From: Bacillus sp. P14.5 | GTDB taxonomy: Bacteria > Bacillota > Bacilli > Bacillales > Bacillaceae_B | Reading direction: 5' to 3' | Assembly (NCBI RefSeq): GCF_003316765.1 | Contig: NZ_NIJF01000019.1 | Location: 1 to 35,820, forward strand | DNA: 35,820 nt | Notes under the pieces: model-generated | Told to the model about the DNA's origin: nothing | What the model saw: only the letters and a program-made list of their open reading frames with translations | Databases searched by the model: none | Program-made: the position numbers and the translations under genes | Shown here: piece by piece, positions 18,188-25,948 of the stretch | Layout: the number at the start of each line of letters is the position of its first letter | Position numbering within the stretch: position 1 is the stretch's first letter

Positions 18188-19181
18188 TTAAAAAAATTTC
18201 TCTGCAAGCAACTCAATGACTTTTTTCGGTTTTTGATTCCGGATACATTCGGGATGATCATGACCTCATCCGCTGCGAATGCTTCGGCGATCCTTTTGAT
18301 CTCTTTACTGACCTTCGCCGCTGTACCGATGATCATCCGGCTGCGGTTCTTTTTCACTTTGACTTCTTCATCGGCCGTAAATCCCCGTTTTTTGGCTGTC
18401 TCGACGGTAGGATAATAGGGCGGCTGGTTTTCCGACTCCACAAAATACAGCCACAGATCGAATGCCTTTGCCAGATCCTCGGCTTCTTCTTCTGTTTCTC
18501 CGACAACGGCAAATAGCGAAATGATTGTTTTGGGGTTTTTAAAAATGGAGATGGCTTAAAGTGGTTACGATAATTCTCAACGATTTTCACCCCGCTCATA
18601 CCCGGCTTGGCGAAGTGTGCGAATACATATCCAAGACCCTGGGACGCCGCTGTCCTCGCACCTCTTTCCCCTGTACCCAGCATCCACATTTCGGGTTTCG
18701 TTGGTATAGCCGGTGCTGCGATCAGTGATTGAAAACGGTGTTCATCCCTCGTATTGTCTGTAAAATATTTTTTCAGATCCTGAACTTGCTGCTCATAGGA
18801 CTGCCTTTTGGTTTTCCCTTCATTCAACGCTTCATTGACCATCCGGTAGCTCGGCGACCTGCCGATGCCCATATCGATCCGATTGGGGTGAAGAGCTTCC
18901 ATCATCCGAAAATTCTCCGCTGCCTTATAACTGCTGTAGTGAGGCAGCATGACACCACCTGATCCAATTCGAATGCGGGACGTACTGGCCGCCAAATGCA
19001 TCATCAGCATTTCGGGACTGCTGCCGGCGACGGAATGGACCATATGATGTTCGGACACCCAGAATCGTTTATACCCAAGTGATTCTGCGTGCTTCGCCAG
19101 TTCCGTTGTTTCCCAAAGAGCTTGATGGGCGTCCGAGCCTTCATCAATCGGAGAGTAGTCCAGTATACTAAGTGATATCAT
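18188..19181 (-). pseudogene. Luciferase-like flavin monooxygenase gene with two frameshifts
   Basis: The N-terminal 240 or so residues are a typical LLM-class oxidoreductase: MISLSILDYSPIDEG, FWVSEHHMVHSVAGSSPE, IRIGSGGVMLPHYSSYKAAE, HPNRIDMGIGRSP and MLGTGERGARTAA. After FKPSPFLK the frame is lost in the run T5 at 18536-18540. One extra A on the coding strand restores NPKTIISLFAVVGETEEEAE. A second loss at the T6 run 18221-18226 changes the end from KVIELLAEKFF-stop to an unrelated tail. With both bases restored the gene is about 331 residues, a normal family length. The short frame at 18163-18441 is therefore the C-terminal part, not a separate gene. True decay or sequencing error are both possible. 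Confidence 0.85.
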
Positions 19182-19281
19182 TTTGGGGCTCCTTTACTCG
19201 ATATTTTTATGACTACAGATAAGGCTTTGGGCTGGCAGCGCAGCGAGTCTTTGAATACGCCCTCCGCCTTGAACCTCTTGT

Positions 19282-19797
19282 GACACATTCCAGCCTAAAA
19301 CCTATTATTTATGTATACACCTTTACCTCCTGGATACACATCTCAGCCTAAAATCGCTCACTCATGTACCCACCTTCACCTTCTGGATACACATCTCAAC
19401 CTAAAACCACCCACTCATGTATCCACCTTCACCACCTGGATACATATCTTAGTTAAAATCCATCCACTCATGTATCCACCCTCACTACGTGGATACACAT
19501 CTCAGCCAAAAACCCCCAACTCATGTATCCACCTTCACCTCCTGGATACACATCTCAACCTAAAATCACTCACTCATGTACCCACCTTCACCTCCTGGAT
19601 ACATATCTCAGCAATAATCCACCAACTCATGTATCCACCTTCACCTCCTGGATACACATCTCAGCTAAAATCCATCCACTCATGTATCCACCTTCACTAC
19701 GTGGATACACATCTCAACCTAAAATCACTCACTTATGTATCCACCTTCACCTCCTGGATACACATCTCAGCCAAAAAACCAACTCATGTATCCACCT
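19282..19797. repeat. Array 2: ten 53-bp tandem units, each an inverted repeat
   Basis: ATGTA starts units at 19311, 19364, 19417, 19470, 19523, 19576, 19629, 19682 and 19735 (step 53) and 19786 (step 51). A partial unit lies before the first and the tenth is cut short. Typical unit: left arm ATGTATCCA, about 11 bases, right arm TGGATACA(C)AT, then a 24-base linker CTCAGCCTAAAATCACTCACTC-like. Units 4 and 8 share a CTACGT variant that lengthens the stem by one or two pairs, hinting at a four-unit block duplication. It lies in the divergent gap between the monooxygenase gene and gerAB. Open frames through it are by-products of the repeat. The flanking bases 19182-19281 and 19798-19870 show nothing further. 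Confidence 0.96.
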
Positions 19798-19877
19798 GTC
19801 ACATTAAATTTAAAAACAAGCCAAACGGCCAGATTCTCAACCTTTTTTAGAATATAACGTCCATAAAATCACCCTCT

Positions 19878-19908
19878 CATATATTGCTCTCTTTAGGAAA
19901 CAATACTA
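19878..19908 (+). promoter_or_regulatory. Possible sigma-G promoter of the germination operon
   Basis: The -10-like AATACTA (19902-19908) matches 6 of 7 bases of CATACTA; an 18-base spacer leads back to CATATA, which fits TGMATA poorly. Germinant-receptor operons are normally sigma-G dependent, so the location suits. Weak on its own. Confidence 0.35.
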
Positions 19909-19938
19909 CCTATCTTATTAAAAATTGGTGGTTTTTCT

Positions 19939-21060
19939 ATGAAAAGCTTAATCAGGATTTTAATCCCAAGGCAGTTACTGCTTCTGATTGTATTGGCAAC
20001 CGGCTTATTGAATCACGTCATTCTTATCCCCAATCTTCTGACGGCTTCCGGCAGGGACAGCTGGGTCGGAGTGATTGCCGCCTTCCCCATTTCACTTATT
20101 TTTTTACTACTGATTTTTTACATTGTTAAGAACAGTCCTCCTGAAGGATTTTTTTCTATGGTGAAACAGCGAATGGGCAAATGGGTTTACAGGATTCTGA
20201 TCATCCCGGTCATTTTATTTCTCTTTTCAAGCGCCTATGTGACGCTGAAGGATTTGATCATTTGGTTGAACGCCTATTTCCTTGCAGATTTTTCGCTGCT
20301 TGTCATCACTGGTGTCATTGTTGTTTCCTGTTTTCTTGTCACCATGGCAGGAATAAAGTACATCGCAATCGCAAGCGGGTTCATCCTGCCCCTTGTCATA
20401 TTGCTTGGCATTATGATTGCGGCCATTAATACCAGCGTTAAAGATCCGAGCCTTCTATTGCCTATCCTCAGTGATGGCTGGTCCCCTGTTTTGAAAGGGA
20501 TGGTTTATACACTCTCCGGCCTGCTCGAAATCTATATCGTCATCTTACTGCATCCCTTCTCTCAAGAGCCTTTTAAATTCAGGCAGCTGCTTATTCTGCT
20601 GGTGATCTTGACCGGGTTGATCCTGGGTCCTTTATCAGCCTCAATCATGGAATTCGGTCCTGTCGAATCCATCAAGTTCCGCTACCCGGCCTATGAACAG
20701 TGGCGTATATTGAGTGTCGGCGAATATATAAACCATATGGATTTCTTTGCGCTGTACCAATGGCTGAGCGGTGCATTAGTCCGCGCAGGGTTATTCATGT
20801 ACTTACTCGGTGTCTATTTCACCAAGGAATTAAAGCATTATCGATTGAAGCCAAGGATTGTTGTCGTAAGTTATGCACTATTATTTACCGCCATCATTTT
20901 TGTGAAATTGGACCCTTATTACTTCAGCAAGTTCATCTATCGATACTATCTGCCGGGGTGCCTAATATTCTTTGTCACGTACATTCTGCTGTCGGCACTG
21001 CTGCTATTCATCTTTAACAGGAGGGCTGAACAAGATGTCCAAAACAACATCCAAGGATAG
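19939..21060 (+). CDS. Spore germinant receptor B subunit (GerAB/APC-type permease family)
   Basis: 373 residues, about ten membrane helices, resembling the amino-acid permease-like B subunit of Ger receptors, which sits in the spore inner membrane and takes part in germinant recognition. Typical features: N-terminal PRQLLLLIVLATGLLNH, a short loop with TASGRDSWVGVI, and FRYPAYEQWRILSVGEYINHMDFFALYQWLSGALVR in the second half. It is the first gene of a B-A-C operon. The A gene starts 26 bases before the B stop. The germinant cannot be deduced from sequence. Confidence 0.9.
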   Translation: MKSLIRILIPRQLLLLIVLATGLLNHVILIPNLLTASGRDSWVGVIAAFPISLIFLLLIFYIVKNSPPEGFFSMVKQRMGKWVYRILIIPVILFLFSSAYVTLKDLIIWLNAYFLADFSLLVITGVIVVSCFLVTMAGIKYIAIASGFILPLVILLGIMIAAINTSVKDPSLLLPILSDGWSPVLKGMVYTLSGLLEIYIVILLHPFSQEPFKFRQLLILLVILTGLILGPLSASIMEFGPVESIKFRYPAYEQWRILSVGEYINHMDFFALYQWLSGALVRAGLFMYLLGVYFTKELKHYRLKPRIVVVSYALLFTAIIFVKLDPYYFSKFIYRYYLPGCLIFFVTYILLSALLLFIFNRRAEQDVQNNIQG

Positions 21061-22480
21061 ACAGTCTGAAAAAGTGGATAAATTAAAAATTGAATTTCAA
21101 AAGAGCCAGGATCTGCAAGCCAAGCTGCATAAGACAGATGGTGATCCATTTGAAATCCTTTATTTTGACAGCTTGATCAACCTTCAATACCTCGATCAGT
21201 ATATCCTTCCCAAACTTGGGAAAGACAAAGGTGATTCTGTTAAAGATAAACTCCTGTCACTCTTTCAGGCAGAGGATGTCAGCAGTAAATCGATTGAAGA
21301 GTTGGCAGATCTGCTTTTTGAAGGAAGTGTTTTGTTTGTCTTTGATTCTGTTATCCTGAGTATCCCTGCATCGGAATTTCCCAAGAGGCAGCCGGAAGAA
21401 TCGGCACTGGAAACATCTATCAGGGGGCCGAAGGATGGCTTTGTCGAGGATATAAAAACAAATATTTCCTTGATCCGACGCAGGCTCAATACTCCGTCTT
21501 TGTGTTTGGAAAAATACACAATAGGTAAAAGAAGCAAAACAAAAGTGGTCCTGATGTATCTCGATGATATTATTGACCAGGACGTTCTTGCGGAGATCCA
21601 GAAGAGGCTCGAGAAGATCGATCTTGATATCTTGACGAATATTTATGATTTGGAAATGTATGTGCGCGACCGTCCTTACTCAGTGTTTCCAACCCTCGAT
21701 TATACGGGAAGACCGGATTTTATTGTACAAGGATTGAACCAGGGGCGGTTTGCTCTTATAGTGGACGGGAATCCGACGGTCTCCTTTGCACCGATCAATT
21801 TGCTATTGCAGACCAAGTCTCCTGAGGATACGTATAATAACTTTGCGTTTGTTTCCATTGAGAGGATCATCCGCCTCCTTGGTTTGACGGTTGCGGGTTT
21901 TTTGCCCGGGCTATGGATATCTTTTTCTGCTTTCAATATTGAGCAGATTCCCTACTTGCTTGTGGCGACCATATCCGTATCCCGTTTCGGTCTGCCATTA
22001 TCTGCTCCAATCGAGATGTTTGTGATCCTGCTTTTGTTTGAATTGTTTAATGAAGCCGGTGTCCGCCTGCCGCGTGCCATCGGACAGACAGTTGCCGTTC
22101 TTGGCGGTTTGATCGTCGGCGATGCCGCCATCCGGGCGGGACTTACCTCCCCGACTATGCTGGTTGTTGCTGCCATCACGTATATTTCTTCTTTTACCTT
22201 GGTGAACCAATCCCTTAGTTCCACCTTCACCATCATTCGATTTACTGTCCTGTTAATGAGTACTTTCTTCGGTTTATTCGGGGTTACGATTGCATTTCTG
22301 CTCACCCTTTTTTATATGGCAACCCTCTCATCCTTCGGCAGCCCTTATCTCGGGTCGGTTGCGCCTATCAGTTTTACCGAGGCGGTCAAATCAGTCCTGC
22401 GGGCGCCACGCCAATACTTTAAATCAAGAACTGAAATGACAAGTCCGGAAGATTCTACAAGAGGGGGCGGCGAGCAATGA
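21035..22480 (+). CDS. Spore germinant receptor A subunit (GerAA family)
   Basis: 481 residues from the ATG at 21035, which follows AGGAGGG; the open frame extends further upstream but has no ribosome site there. A long hydrophilic N-terminal region (about 1-270) contains the family stretches DSLINLQYLDQYILP, ESALETSIRGPKDGFVEDI and LIRRRLNTP. After RPDFIVQGLNQGRFALIVDG comes a membrane region of five or so helices (GLTVAGFLPGLWISF, PRAIGQTVAVLGGLIVGDAA and others), typical of GerAA. It overlaps gerAB by 26 bases and the C gene by four, so the three subunits are translationally coupled. Confidence 0.92.
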   Translation: MSKTTSKDRQSEKVDKLKIEFQKSQDLQAKLHKTDGDPFEILYFDSLINLQYLDQYILPKLGKDKGDSVKDKLLSLFQAEDVSSKSIEELADLLFEGSVLFVFDSVILSIPASEFPKRQPEESALETSIRGPKDGFVEDIKTNISLIRRRLNTPSLCLEKYTIGKRSKTKVVLMYLDDIIDQDVLAEIQKRLEKIDLDILTNIYDLEMYVRDRPYSVFPTLDYTGRPDFIVQGLNQGRFALIVDGNPTVSFAPINLLLQTKSPEDTYNNFAFVSIERIIRLLGLTVAGFLPGLWISFSAFNIEQIPYLLVATISVSRFGLPLSAPIEMFVILLLFELFNEAGVRLPRAIGQTVAVLGGLIVGDAAIRAGLTSPTMLVVAAITYISSFTLVNQSLSSTFTIIRFTVLLMSTFFGLFGVTIAFLLTLFYMATLSSFGSPYLGSVAPISFTEAVKSVLRAPRQYFKSRTEMTSPEDSTRGGGEQ

Positions 22481-23637
22481 GTAAATTGAAAATCTTCCTG
22501 ACCGTTCTCCTTGCTGTCTTCAGTTTATCCGGATGCTCGAGTTTGAAAAATATACAGGATTTAACGTATATCGTCAGCATGGGTATGGATTATGACGAGG
22601 AAAGCAAGGAATTTAACGTGTTCATTCAGGGACTCAACTTCGCTAATGTCGCAAAGCAGGAAGGCAGCAGGCCCACTGAACCGGTCCCTATATTTGTTGC
22701 TTCTGCAAGCGGGGAAACCTTGAACCTTGCCGTAAGCAAGCTGTACAAGAAATCAGAACCTCCTCTGTTTTTTGGTCATGTCGTCACCCTTGTGTTAACC
22801 GAAAATGTCATGAAGCAGAAGTTCCAGGAGGTCATCAACGAAATCGGCCGCAACCGGTCACTGCGTCCGACTCTGCGGGTCGTCGTTTCTAAAGAAAAGC
22901 TTGAAGATACCTTGACCACCAAGGCTTTATTTGACTATCCTGCTATCTACACTGTTTTATTTAAAGGGAAAGGAAATGAATTGTCACAAGATGAGATAAA
23001 GCCGATGATTCTCATGAATTTTTTAAGAGATTATTATGAGCCGATGGGAGCCGCGAAAGTACCCACTGTAAAAATTGACAAAGAGTCATGGGAAGCCGAT
23101 AAAGAATTCCCTGTCTTATATTTTGATGGCTACGCAGTATTTCAGCATCAGGAATACAGGGCAAACCTGGCATTCCAGGATGCCTTGCTCACCAATTGGA
23201 TCTCGGAAAAAGGGGTTGTGATCGATCACAAAGTTGAGAAGGACGGAGAATTGATTGCTGCCGTTAAGCTCAGTTCTCCCAAAATGAAAATAAAGTATGA
23301 AGAGGATCCGGAAAAACCGAAATTCTCCATCACCCTTTCCCTGCAAGGAGATTTACTGGAAAAAGTTAAAGATATTCCTTTAAAGGACCTGGAGGCCATC
23401 ATTATAAAGGACTTCAAAAAGAAACTCACATCCCTATATGAGACAGGCGTGGAGAATCAGACAGATATCCTGGATGCAGGAGAGAAGTGGTACAGGGAGC
23501 ACCCCCAGAAGTATAAGGAGTTAAAAGAGAGCAAAAAATTCTATTTGGACAAAAACTCTTTAACAGATGTAAAGGTGAATGTGACGATGGTCCACTTTAA
23601 CAGCTATAAATACGAAACAAAATATGATAAGGAATAA
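22477..23637 (+). CDS. Spore germinant receptor C subunit, Ger(x)C-family lipoprotein
   Basis: 386 residues. Lipoprotein signal peptide MSKLKIFLTVLLAVF with lipobox LSGC (Cys20), then the Ger(x)C pattern: LTYIVSMGMDYDEESKEF, ETLNLAVSKLYKKSEPPLFFGHV, and the segment RNRSLRPTLRVVVSK. The C-terminal domain ends with LTDVKVNVTMVHFNSYKYE. In the family this subunit is anchored on the outer face of the spore inner membrane and is needed for receptor function. The start overlaps the A-gene stop (ATGA). The operon ends at the palindrome 23652-23702. Confidence 0.93.
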   Translation: MSKLKIFLTVLLAVFSLSGCSSLKNIQDLTYIVSMGMDYDEESKEFNVFIQGLNFANVAKQEGSRPTEPVPIFVASASGETLNLAVSKLYKKSEPPLFFGHVVTLVLTENVMKQKFQEVINEIGRNRSLRPTLRVVVSKEKLEDTLTTKALFDYPAIYTVLFKGKGNELSQDEIKPMILMNFLRDYYEPMGAAKVPTVKIDKESWEADKEFPVLYFDGYAVFQHQEYRANLAFQDALLTNWISEKGVVIDHKVEKDGELIAAVKLSSPKMKIKYEEDPEKPKFSITLSLQGDLLEKVKDIPLKDLEAIIIKDFKKKLTSLYETGVENQTDILDAGEKWYREHPQKYKELKESKKFYLDKNSLTDVKVNVTMVHFNSYKYETKYDKE

Positions 23638-23651
23638 GTGATTCACCCTCC

Positions 23652-23702
23652 AACACACTAAAGCGCTAAGAGGGACTGTCCCTCTTAGCGCTTCAGTGTG
23701 TT
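23652..23702. terminator. 51-bp near-perfect palindrome between convergent operons
   Basis: Arms AACACACT-A-AAGCGCTAAGAGGGAC and GTCCCTCTTAGCGCTT-C-AGTGTGTT pair over 24 of 25 positions around a single central T. It lies between the gerC stop and the PepSY stop, where a two-way terminator is expected. T tracts on either side are poor, so it may instead be a mobile palindromic element now serving as a terminator. Confidence 0.7.
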
Positions 23703-23714
23703 AAAACCTTATTC

Positions 23715-25109
23715 CTAATAGGTGCCTTCATTTCTTTTTCGGAGGCTGAGCACCATGAAATCGATGATGACGAAGACCAGGATGGACAGCCCGACAAGAG
23801 GCATCAGGATGCCAAGGACAGCCAGGATGGCAATGACTCCCCACTTCACTTTCGGATCATTCATGGCAGCCGGCGCCCCGAAGGTTCCTTTCGGCTTTCG
23901 TTTCTGCCACATAACAAAGGAGCTGAAAACCATCAGCACGATGCCGAGGCAGGTGATTGCTCCAAGCAGCTGGTTGGCAAAACCGAACAGCCTTCCTTCA
24001 TGAAGGGCGATGCCGACTGTAATGGCTTTCGCCATCAGGCCGTAATCATCAAAACGGACATCACTCAGCACTTCGCCTGAATATTGATCGATATTCAGTG
24101 TTGCGTTATCGCCTGGCTTTGTATGGGAGGTAGCCAGAGTGTAAACCCCTTTTTCTCCTTGCGGCAGTGAGATAGTATAAGGTCTTTGTACTTCTTTCAC
24201 ATCCGCCACCTGACTGATTTCGTCCAGGGTTTTGCTGTTTCCGCTGCCGGCAGAGGCAGGCACCTCCATGTTCTCAGTGGCCCACGGACCATCTCCCACC
24301 ACATCCTTCGTAGTCAGGACAGACTCTGGTTTAGGGCCGAAGGATAATGCATATTGAGGGTAGCTGTTGGCGGCTGTCGCCAACTTGTTGATCTGTTCAC
24401 CGACGACGCTTGTCCAAGGCAGCCCTGTTAAAATGAGTATCGTGATAAAGACAGAAAGCCAAAAGGCAGGGACTGCATGTAGATCTCTCCAAAAGCCCCG
24501 GCCTTTTTTTCCCAGGCGCGGGAGGACCGTTCCCCATATCTGGCTCTTTTTCTTCGGCCACCACAGATACAATCCCGTCAGCACGAGGATCAGCGTCCAG
24601 CAGGCGGCAAGCTCGACAAGAAGATTGACAAAGGTTCCGCCGGCAAACCACTCGCTGTGAACTCTCTTGAAGATGCTTGAAAATGTTTCATCCGCAGCGA
24701 GAGAGCCTTGGTACCCTCCGGTGTAAGGATTGATGAAGCCATACATCATATTGCCGTTTTCCATATAGCTCAGCTCGGTTGTTCTCAACGGGTCATCATA
24801 CTGCTTGACCGACAGAATCGATGCTCCCTCTCCAAGCTCCTTGTTGGCCGCTTCCGTTTGCTCCGCTAAAGTCAGGGCTGGTTTTCCTTCCATATTGCTC
24901 TCAACATAGAAATGTTCCTGGTACAAGTTTGCTTCAATCTGAGGCTTAAATAGATAGAGCCCGCCGCTGATTGCCAGAACGATCAGAAATGGAGCTGTAA
25001 AAATCCCTGCATAGAAATGCCATCTCCATACTGTCCGAAAAATGGCCGCCTTCCTGCTTGGCTTTCCTTCTGGTTTGCTTTCATAGCAGTTCTGTAGTCT
25101 TTCTTCCAT
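23715..25109 (-). CDS. PepSY-associated membrane protein (PepSY_TM family)
   Basis: 464 residues with four main membrane helices: about 33-55, 161-182, 217-232 and near 375-405, plus a C-terminal pair near 425-452. The extracytoplasmic loops carry PepSY-like segments. Histidines next to helices (His31 in WRWHFYAG, His151 in RVHSEWFAGG, His211 in DLHAVPAFW and one in ALHEGRLFG) are conserved in this family and are candidate haem or metal ligands. The start has GAGGGAG upstream. Last gene of the five-gene minus-strand operon; 36 bases after the YtkA gene. Relatives are linked to iron-siderophore reduction and metal uptake; the exact role here is not known. Confidence 0.85.
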   Translation of the reverse strand: MEERLQNCYESKPEGKPSRKAAIFRTVWRWHFYAGIFTAPFLIVLAISGGLYLFKPQIEANLYQEHFYVESNMEGKPALTLAEQTEAANKELGEGASILSVKQYDDPLRTTELSYMENGNMMYGFINPYTGGYQGSLAADETFSSIFKRVHSEWFAGGTFVNLLVELAACWTLILVLTGLYLWWPKKKSQIWGTVLPRLGKKGRGFWRDLHAVPAFWLSVFITILILTGLPWTSVVGEQINKLATAANSYPQYALSFGPKPESVLTTKDVVGDGPWATENMEVPASAGSGNSKTLDEISQVADVKEVQRPYTISLPQGEKGVYTLATSHTKPGDNATLNIDQYSGEVLSDVRFDDYGLMAKAITVGIALHEGRLFGFANQLLGAITCLGIVLMVFSSFVMWQKRKPKGTFGAPAAMNDPKVKWGVIAILAVLGILMPLVGLSILVFVIIDFMVLSLRKRNEGTY

Positions 25110-25145
25110 CTCGCTTCTCCCTCTATGCCGCTTCTTATTCTATAG

Positions 25146-25909
25146 TCAGTATTTTTCTTTATGAGTATGAAGGTCGCCTTTTTCAATGTGAAGTTTCACA
25201 TGAAACGTTCCCGCTTCTGTAAAAGTATGAGAAGATTTATATTCACCCTCGCTCTCTTCTGAAGCATCGATGAAGTCATGCTTCTCCTCGCCTTCTTTCC
25301 ATATTTCGAAACGGACATCCGCTTCTGACAAAGGATCATCGCCATTCATCGCATGACCAGTCAGCTCCACTTCTTCCCCTGCTTTCACCGTATCCGCCAT
25401 CATGATATGACCGGAGACCTCGTCCCCGTGGCTGTGGGAATCCTCATGCCCCTCTTCATGAGCATGTTCTGTTTCTACATCACCGATCGTAAGCTCCAGC
25501 TTCGGCATCGTATGCATATCCCTGGCTGTTACGTGGGAAACGACATAATAAATCCCCGGCTCGTCCACTGTCTTTTCGATGGAATAAATCCCTTCTTCCT
25601 TGAATTCACCTTCGTTCATCTCATGCTCTTCTGTTTCTTCGCCTTTTTTCCAGAATTCAAATTCTACTTCTTTGGCATCATCCACGGTGTCATCTCCATG
25701 AGTGACTTTTGCCTCGATGGTGAATGCCTCTCCATCCTGAAGTTCATCAGGGCCAGGCTGTGTAGTGAGTTCTACTTCCAGCGCATGTAAGGTATCACCC
25801 TCGTCATGCTGGTGAGATTCACCCGAATTTTCCTCATTCTGTTCCCCGCATGCTCCAAGGATGAGCACACCACTTAGTGCAATCAATAGCCCAATTTTTT
25901 TATCATCAT
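25146..25909 (-). CDS. YtkA-type lipoprotein with two domains and a His-rich linker, apparently frameshifted at codon 4-5
   Basis: As sequenced, the long frame begins only at IALSGVLILGACG (TTG at 25886), without a ribosome site or basic start. Upstream, GGAGG precedes ATG ATG ATA, then a run of seven A (25895-25901). One more A would give MMIKKIGLLIALSGVLILGACG, a textbook lipoprotein signal with lipobox LGAC. I therefore place the start at 25909 and suspect a one-base loss. The mature part has two YtkA-like beta domains (family features ELTTQPGP, GIYYVVSHVTARDMHTMPKLELTIG and GTFHVKLHIEKGDLHTHKEKY). The linker between them is rich in His, Glu and Asp, suggesting metal binding. Its neighbours are a two-component system and a PepSY protein. 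Confidence 0.75.
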
Positions 25910-25948
25910 ATTCTTTTCCTCCATTCTAGTATCCCAGGACACCTCTTA

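Noticed and set aside
18163..18441. Separate 92-residue gene
   Set aside because: Its sequence continues the luciferase-like monooxygenase after a one-base frameshift, and its own tail comes from a second frameshift.
19311..19850. 179-residue open frame (and a second at 19523-19807) with Pro/His/Thr-rich repeats
   Set aside because: It lies wholly in array 2. A 53-bp period is not a multiple of three, so the frame cycles through all three phases and only stays open because the unit lacks stops. No ribosome site.
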